Source of the DNA: Flavobacterium nitrogenifigens
GTDB lineage: Bacteria > Bacteroidota > Bacteroidia > Flavobacteriales > Flavobacteriaceae
DNA length: 64,000 nucleotides
Reading direction: 5' to 3'
Assembly: GCF_003254565.1 (NCBI RefSeq)
Contig: NZ_QJRI01000180.1
Coordinates: 186,001 to 250,000 of the forward strand
Shown here: one piece after another, positions 61,991 to 64,000 of the stretch
Layout: each line of letters opens with the position of its first letter
How positions within the stretch are numbered: position 1 is the stretch's first letter
Made by a program: the position numbers and the translations under genes
Notes under the pieces: model-generated
What the model was told of the DNA's origin: nothing
Seen by the model: only the letters and a program-made list of their open reading frames with translations
Database searches by the model: none

Positions 61991-63274
61991 TTATTCTAAT
62001 TCCTTTGGGTCTTCATTTTCTGATTCTTCTCCAATAAAATCCAATTCTAAAGCTTTTACGCTTTGAACGGCATTTCCGGCAATACCGCGAATCGAACCGT
62101 ACATTCCTAAAGTATTGTGAACCACTTTTTCAATTTGTTTTTCGCGCTGTTTCCAGATTCTTTGCATGGCTCTTTTTTCAGAATCTAAGTCGCTTTGCAT
62201 TTGTGTAAAACCTTCTACAATTCCTTCAATCTGCAAACGGAATTCGTTGCTGGTTAAGAAATCATACAACATCGACATTTTATCACCTTTGTTCTCTTGT
62301 GCTTGAACAGCCTGATTAATTTGAATTAAAGATTGACGCAACACAGCACTCAAACCTTTAAATTCTTCATAGGTACAAATCCAAATTCCGTCGCGCATAC
62401 CCATTCTATCCATTCCGTTTGGCATTACTTCGGTTACCAAAACTCCAATATTGGCTCTTTTGGTTCTAATATCGTTTTTGAATTTCTCGATCCAAGAAGG
62501 CTGAAATGCTTTTGTTCTTTTGCTTTCGTAATAAATCGAACCACAATTTTGGTGTTCGCGAGTGTTGACAATTTGAAGGCAGTCGGCACCATTTGCGCCT
62601 TTTTTAACTTCATCAATGCTGTCAAGCGGGAAGTTGTTTGCCAACCACTCTTCAATTGCTAGTTCCATTACTTCGCCTTGCAATTGCATAGAACCTTGTT
62701 CCTGCTTGCGTTTCATTTCTTCAGTCAGCTTTTTTTGTTCTTCGAGCTGTTTCTGAAGTTCTTTGAATTTCAGCTCGTTTTTATCGTCTTCTTGTTTCCT
62801 GATTTTTTCACGTTCCAAAGCCAATTGGGCATTCAATTGTTTTTCGGCTTCGGCTTGAATGGCTTCTTTCATTTCCAGTTTCTCACGCTGTAATTTGGCG
62901 ATTTCACCTTCCATTTTATTTAATTCTCTGATTTTTTCCGATTTTTCAGAGAGTTCTTTCTCCATTAAAAGCAACCGATCTTTATTTTCCTCCTCAAGTT
63001 TGGTTTTTAGTTTTTCAGAAATTTCTTTTTCTGCAATTTTTCTTTCACGTTCCAAGCGTTCAGCAAAAAGTTCGTTTTCCTGTTTCTTTTTGGCTTCAAA
63101 TTCGGCTTTGGCTTTATCCAATTGCTCGTTTTTAAGCTCTAATTCTTTGTTTTGAATAGTAGCTTTTTGTTGAAATTCTTTACGGATGCTGTCTTCCAAC
63201 TGATGTTTTAAAACATCATTGACATCTATAGGAGTTCCGCAGTTTGGACACTGAATTGAAGATTGCTCAGCCAT
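61991..63274 (-). CDS. DUF2130 coiled-coil protein
   Basis: 427 residues. A zinc-ribbon-like start (IQCPNCGTPIDV) is followed by a long charged coiled coil (about 30-200, Lys/Glu heptads) and the conserved DUF2130 C-terminal part (about 205-400: QLQGEVMELAIEEWLANNFPLD, GANGADCLQIVNTRE, ESKRTKAFQPSWIEKFKNDIRTKRANIGVLVTEVMP). This last part resembles restriction-endonuclease-type folds (E-x-K). Cytoplasmic; function unknown. Its frame shadows on the other strand are not genes. Confidence 0.85.
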   Translation of the reverse strand: MAEQSSIQCPNCGTPIDVNDVLKHQLEDSIRKEFQQKATIQNKELELKNEQLDKAKAEFEAKKKQENELFAERLERERKIAEKEISEKLKTKLEEENKDRLLLMEKELSEKSEKIRELNKMEGEIAKLQREKLEMKEAIQAEAEKQLNAQLALEREKIRKQEDDKNELKFKELQKQLEEQKKLTEEMKRKQEQGSMQLQGEVMELAIEEWLANNFPLDSIDEVKKGANGADCLQIVNTREHQNCGSIYYESKRTKAFQPSWIEKFKNDIRTKRANIGVLVTEVMPNGMDRMGMRDGIWICTYEEFKGLSAVLRQSLIQINQAVQAQENKGDKMSMLYDFLTSNEFRLQIEGIVEGFTQMQSDLDSEKRAMQRIWKQREKQIEKVVHNTLGMYGSIRGIAGNAVQSVKALELDFIGEESENEDPKELE

Positions 63275-63420
63275 TTTATATTGAAATTTTTATTGTAGAA
63301 TTTGAATTTGCTAAGATATTTAAAAGTTCTCTTTTTGTGATGTGGATTCCTGTACTAATTTGTAACGAATTTTTTTATATGCCACGAAGACGCTAAGACG
63401 CAAAGTTTTTTTTATGATTT

Positions 63421-63558
63421 AATCTCGCAAAGTTGCAGAGGCGCAAAGTTTTTTTTAGCCACAGATTAAAAGATTAAAAGGATTTTTTGAATTGCCTCCA
63501 GCTAAAGCTGGACGCAACTTATAAATAAAACTTTGCGTCTCTGCGGCTTTGCGAGATT
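63421..63558. repeat. Inverted repeat, TTTGCGAGATT family, with embedded CCTCCAGC fragment
   Basis: Left arm 63421-63452 (AATCTCGCAAAGTTGCAGAG and on) and right arm 63527-63558 (AAAACTTTGCGTCTCTGCGG and on) are complementary. A partial CCTCCAGC repeat (63490-63517) sits inside, showing nesting of families. The gap holds no gene. Confidence 0.85.
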
Positions 63559-63571
63559 AAAAAATCAAAAC

Positions 63572-64000
63572 TTAGCGAGAACTCTTCTTCGTCAATAAAA
63601 AATCAACTGCAGATCGAGTAATCTCGGAATGATCATCTTTTGATGTAATTAACGAGACATTTGTATATAGATTAACCTTTTTCAATTCAATAAAACCAAT
63701 TTCAGAATCTTGATTATTTTTGGCAATGTTTGAAGGAACAATCGAAATTCCCAATCCGTTTTTGACTAATTGCACGATGGAGTTGATGTTATTGGCTTCA
63801 TGAATAATCTTTGGTGTAAAACTATAAAAAGCACACAATTCCAATAAAACTTCATGATAATGCGGAGCGTAATCTTTATTGAAAAACACAAACGTTTCAT
63901 CTTTCAGTTTTACAATTTCATTTTCTGATTTTATCTGAATGAATTTTTTATTGTAAACCAATGAAAAACCATCTTTAAACCATAAATGCGATTTTATTTT
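63572..64000 (-). CDS. LysR-family regulator, C-terminal part (runs off the window)
   Basis: The frame is open to the window edge on its 5' side, giving 142 residues of the effector-binding domain. The LysR signature INSIVQLVKNGLGISIVPSNIAKN is clear. The DNA-binding domain is outside. Which genes it controls is unknown. Confidence 0.8.
   Translation of the reverse strand, partial: KIKSHLWFKDGFSLVYNKKFIQIKSENEIVKLKDETFVFFNKDYAPHYHEVLLELCAFYSFTPKIIHEANNINSIVQLVKNGLGISIVPSNIAKNNQDSEIGFIELKKVNLYTNVSLITSKDDHSEITRSAVDFLLTKKSSR

Overview
The window is a piece of a Bacteroidota chromosome, most likely Flavobacterium or a close relative. The evidence is low GC, A-rich leaders without clear Shine-Dalgarno sites, promoters of the TAnnTTTG (-7) type, SusC/SusD pairs, lineage families (DUF4293, DUF3667, DUF4202, a Rho with a long Asn/Gln-rich insert) and many short imperfect inverted repeats between genes. 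No tRNA, rRNA, CRISPR array, insertion sequence or phage gene was seen.

Layout. 1-8.8 kb: end of a two-component pair, DUF4293, rho, an M28 peptidase lipoprotein, DUF3667, a secreted dienelactone-hydrolase-like enzyme, and a divergent Lrp/rocD pair. 8.8-22.7 kb: one long minus-strand operon for organic sulfate ester use (SusC, SusD, three periplasmic sulfatases, a fatty-acid-hydroxylase family protein with a 39-residue membrane partner, a rhodanese-thioredoxin fusion, a YeiH-type exporter). It is preceded by a tiny ORF encoding three consecutive cysteines and a strong hairpin, which looks like a cysteine-responsive attenuator. 23.5-40.5 kb: plus-strand nitrate block with two NarK-like carriers, a third NarK-type carrier, a di-haem-b-like membrane protein, a Mo-bisMGD oxidoreductase, a four-cluster ferredoxin, a Tat-dependent Rieske protein and a small membrane protein, then almost complete Moco synthesis (moeA, mobA, moaD, moeB-rhodanese, moaE, a moaC-moaB fusion, moaA) plus a SUMT for sirohaem and a TSUP permease. 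40.8-47.6 kb: a Lys/Ala-rich protein, a sirohaem-reductase-like rubredoxin protein, a 1172-residue nitrate reductase fused to a flavoprotein, and a divergent Crp/Fnr regulator. 47.6-50.1 kb: a toxin-antitoxin pair between inverted repeats, a methyltransferase, an EEP-family enzyme and a small secreted protein. 50.2-60.3 kb: an outer-membrane porin, a third NarK paralogue, a NarX/NarL-like two-component system, DUF4202, NirD and NirB. 60.6-64 kb: two META lipoproteins, a DUF2130 protein and the end of a LysR regulator.

How it fits together. Nitrate probably enters through the porin and NarK carriers, is reduced by the NasA-flavoprotein fusion (assimilation) and perhaps by a separate quinol-linked complex, and nitrite goes to NirBD ammonia synthesis with sirohaem and Moco made locally. 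A shared palindrome, TA(A/C)GTA-N4-TAC(T/G)TA, lies upstream of moeA, nasA/crp, the third narK and nirB, so these genes probably form one Crp/Fnr-type regulon. A second motif, ATGA-N6-TCAT, lies about 40 bases upstream of the inferred start sites of the second narK and the porin. The two themes, sulfur scavenging under cysteine control and nitrate use under Crp/Fnr plus nitrate-sensor control, meet in the roughly 1 kb gap at 22.5-23.5 kb. All functional statements rest on reading motifs by eye; no searches were run.
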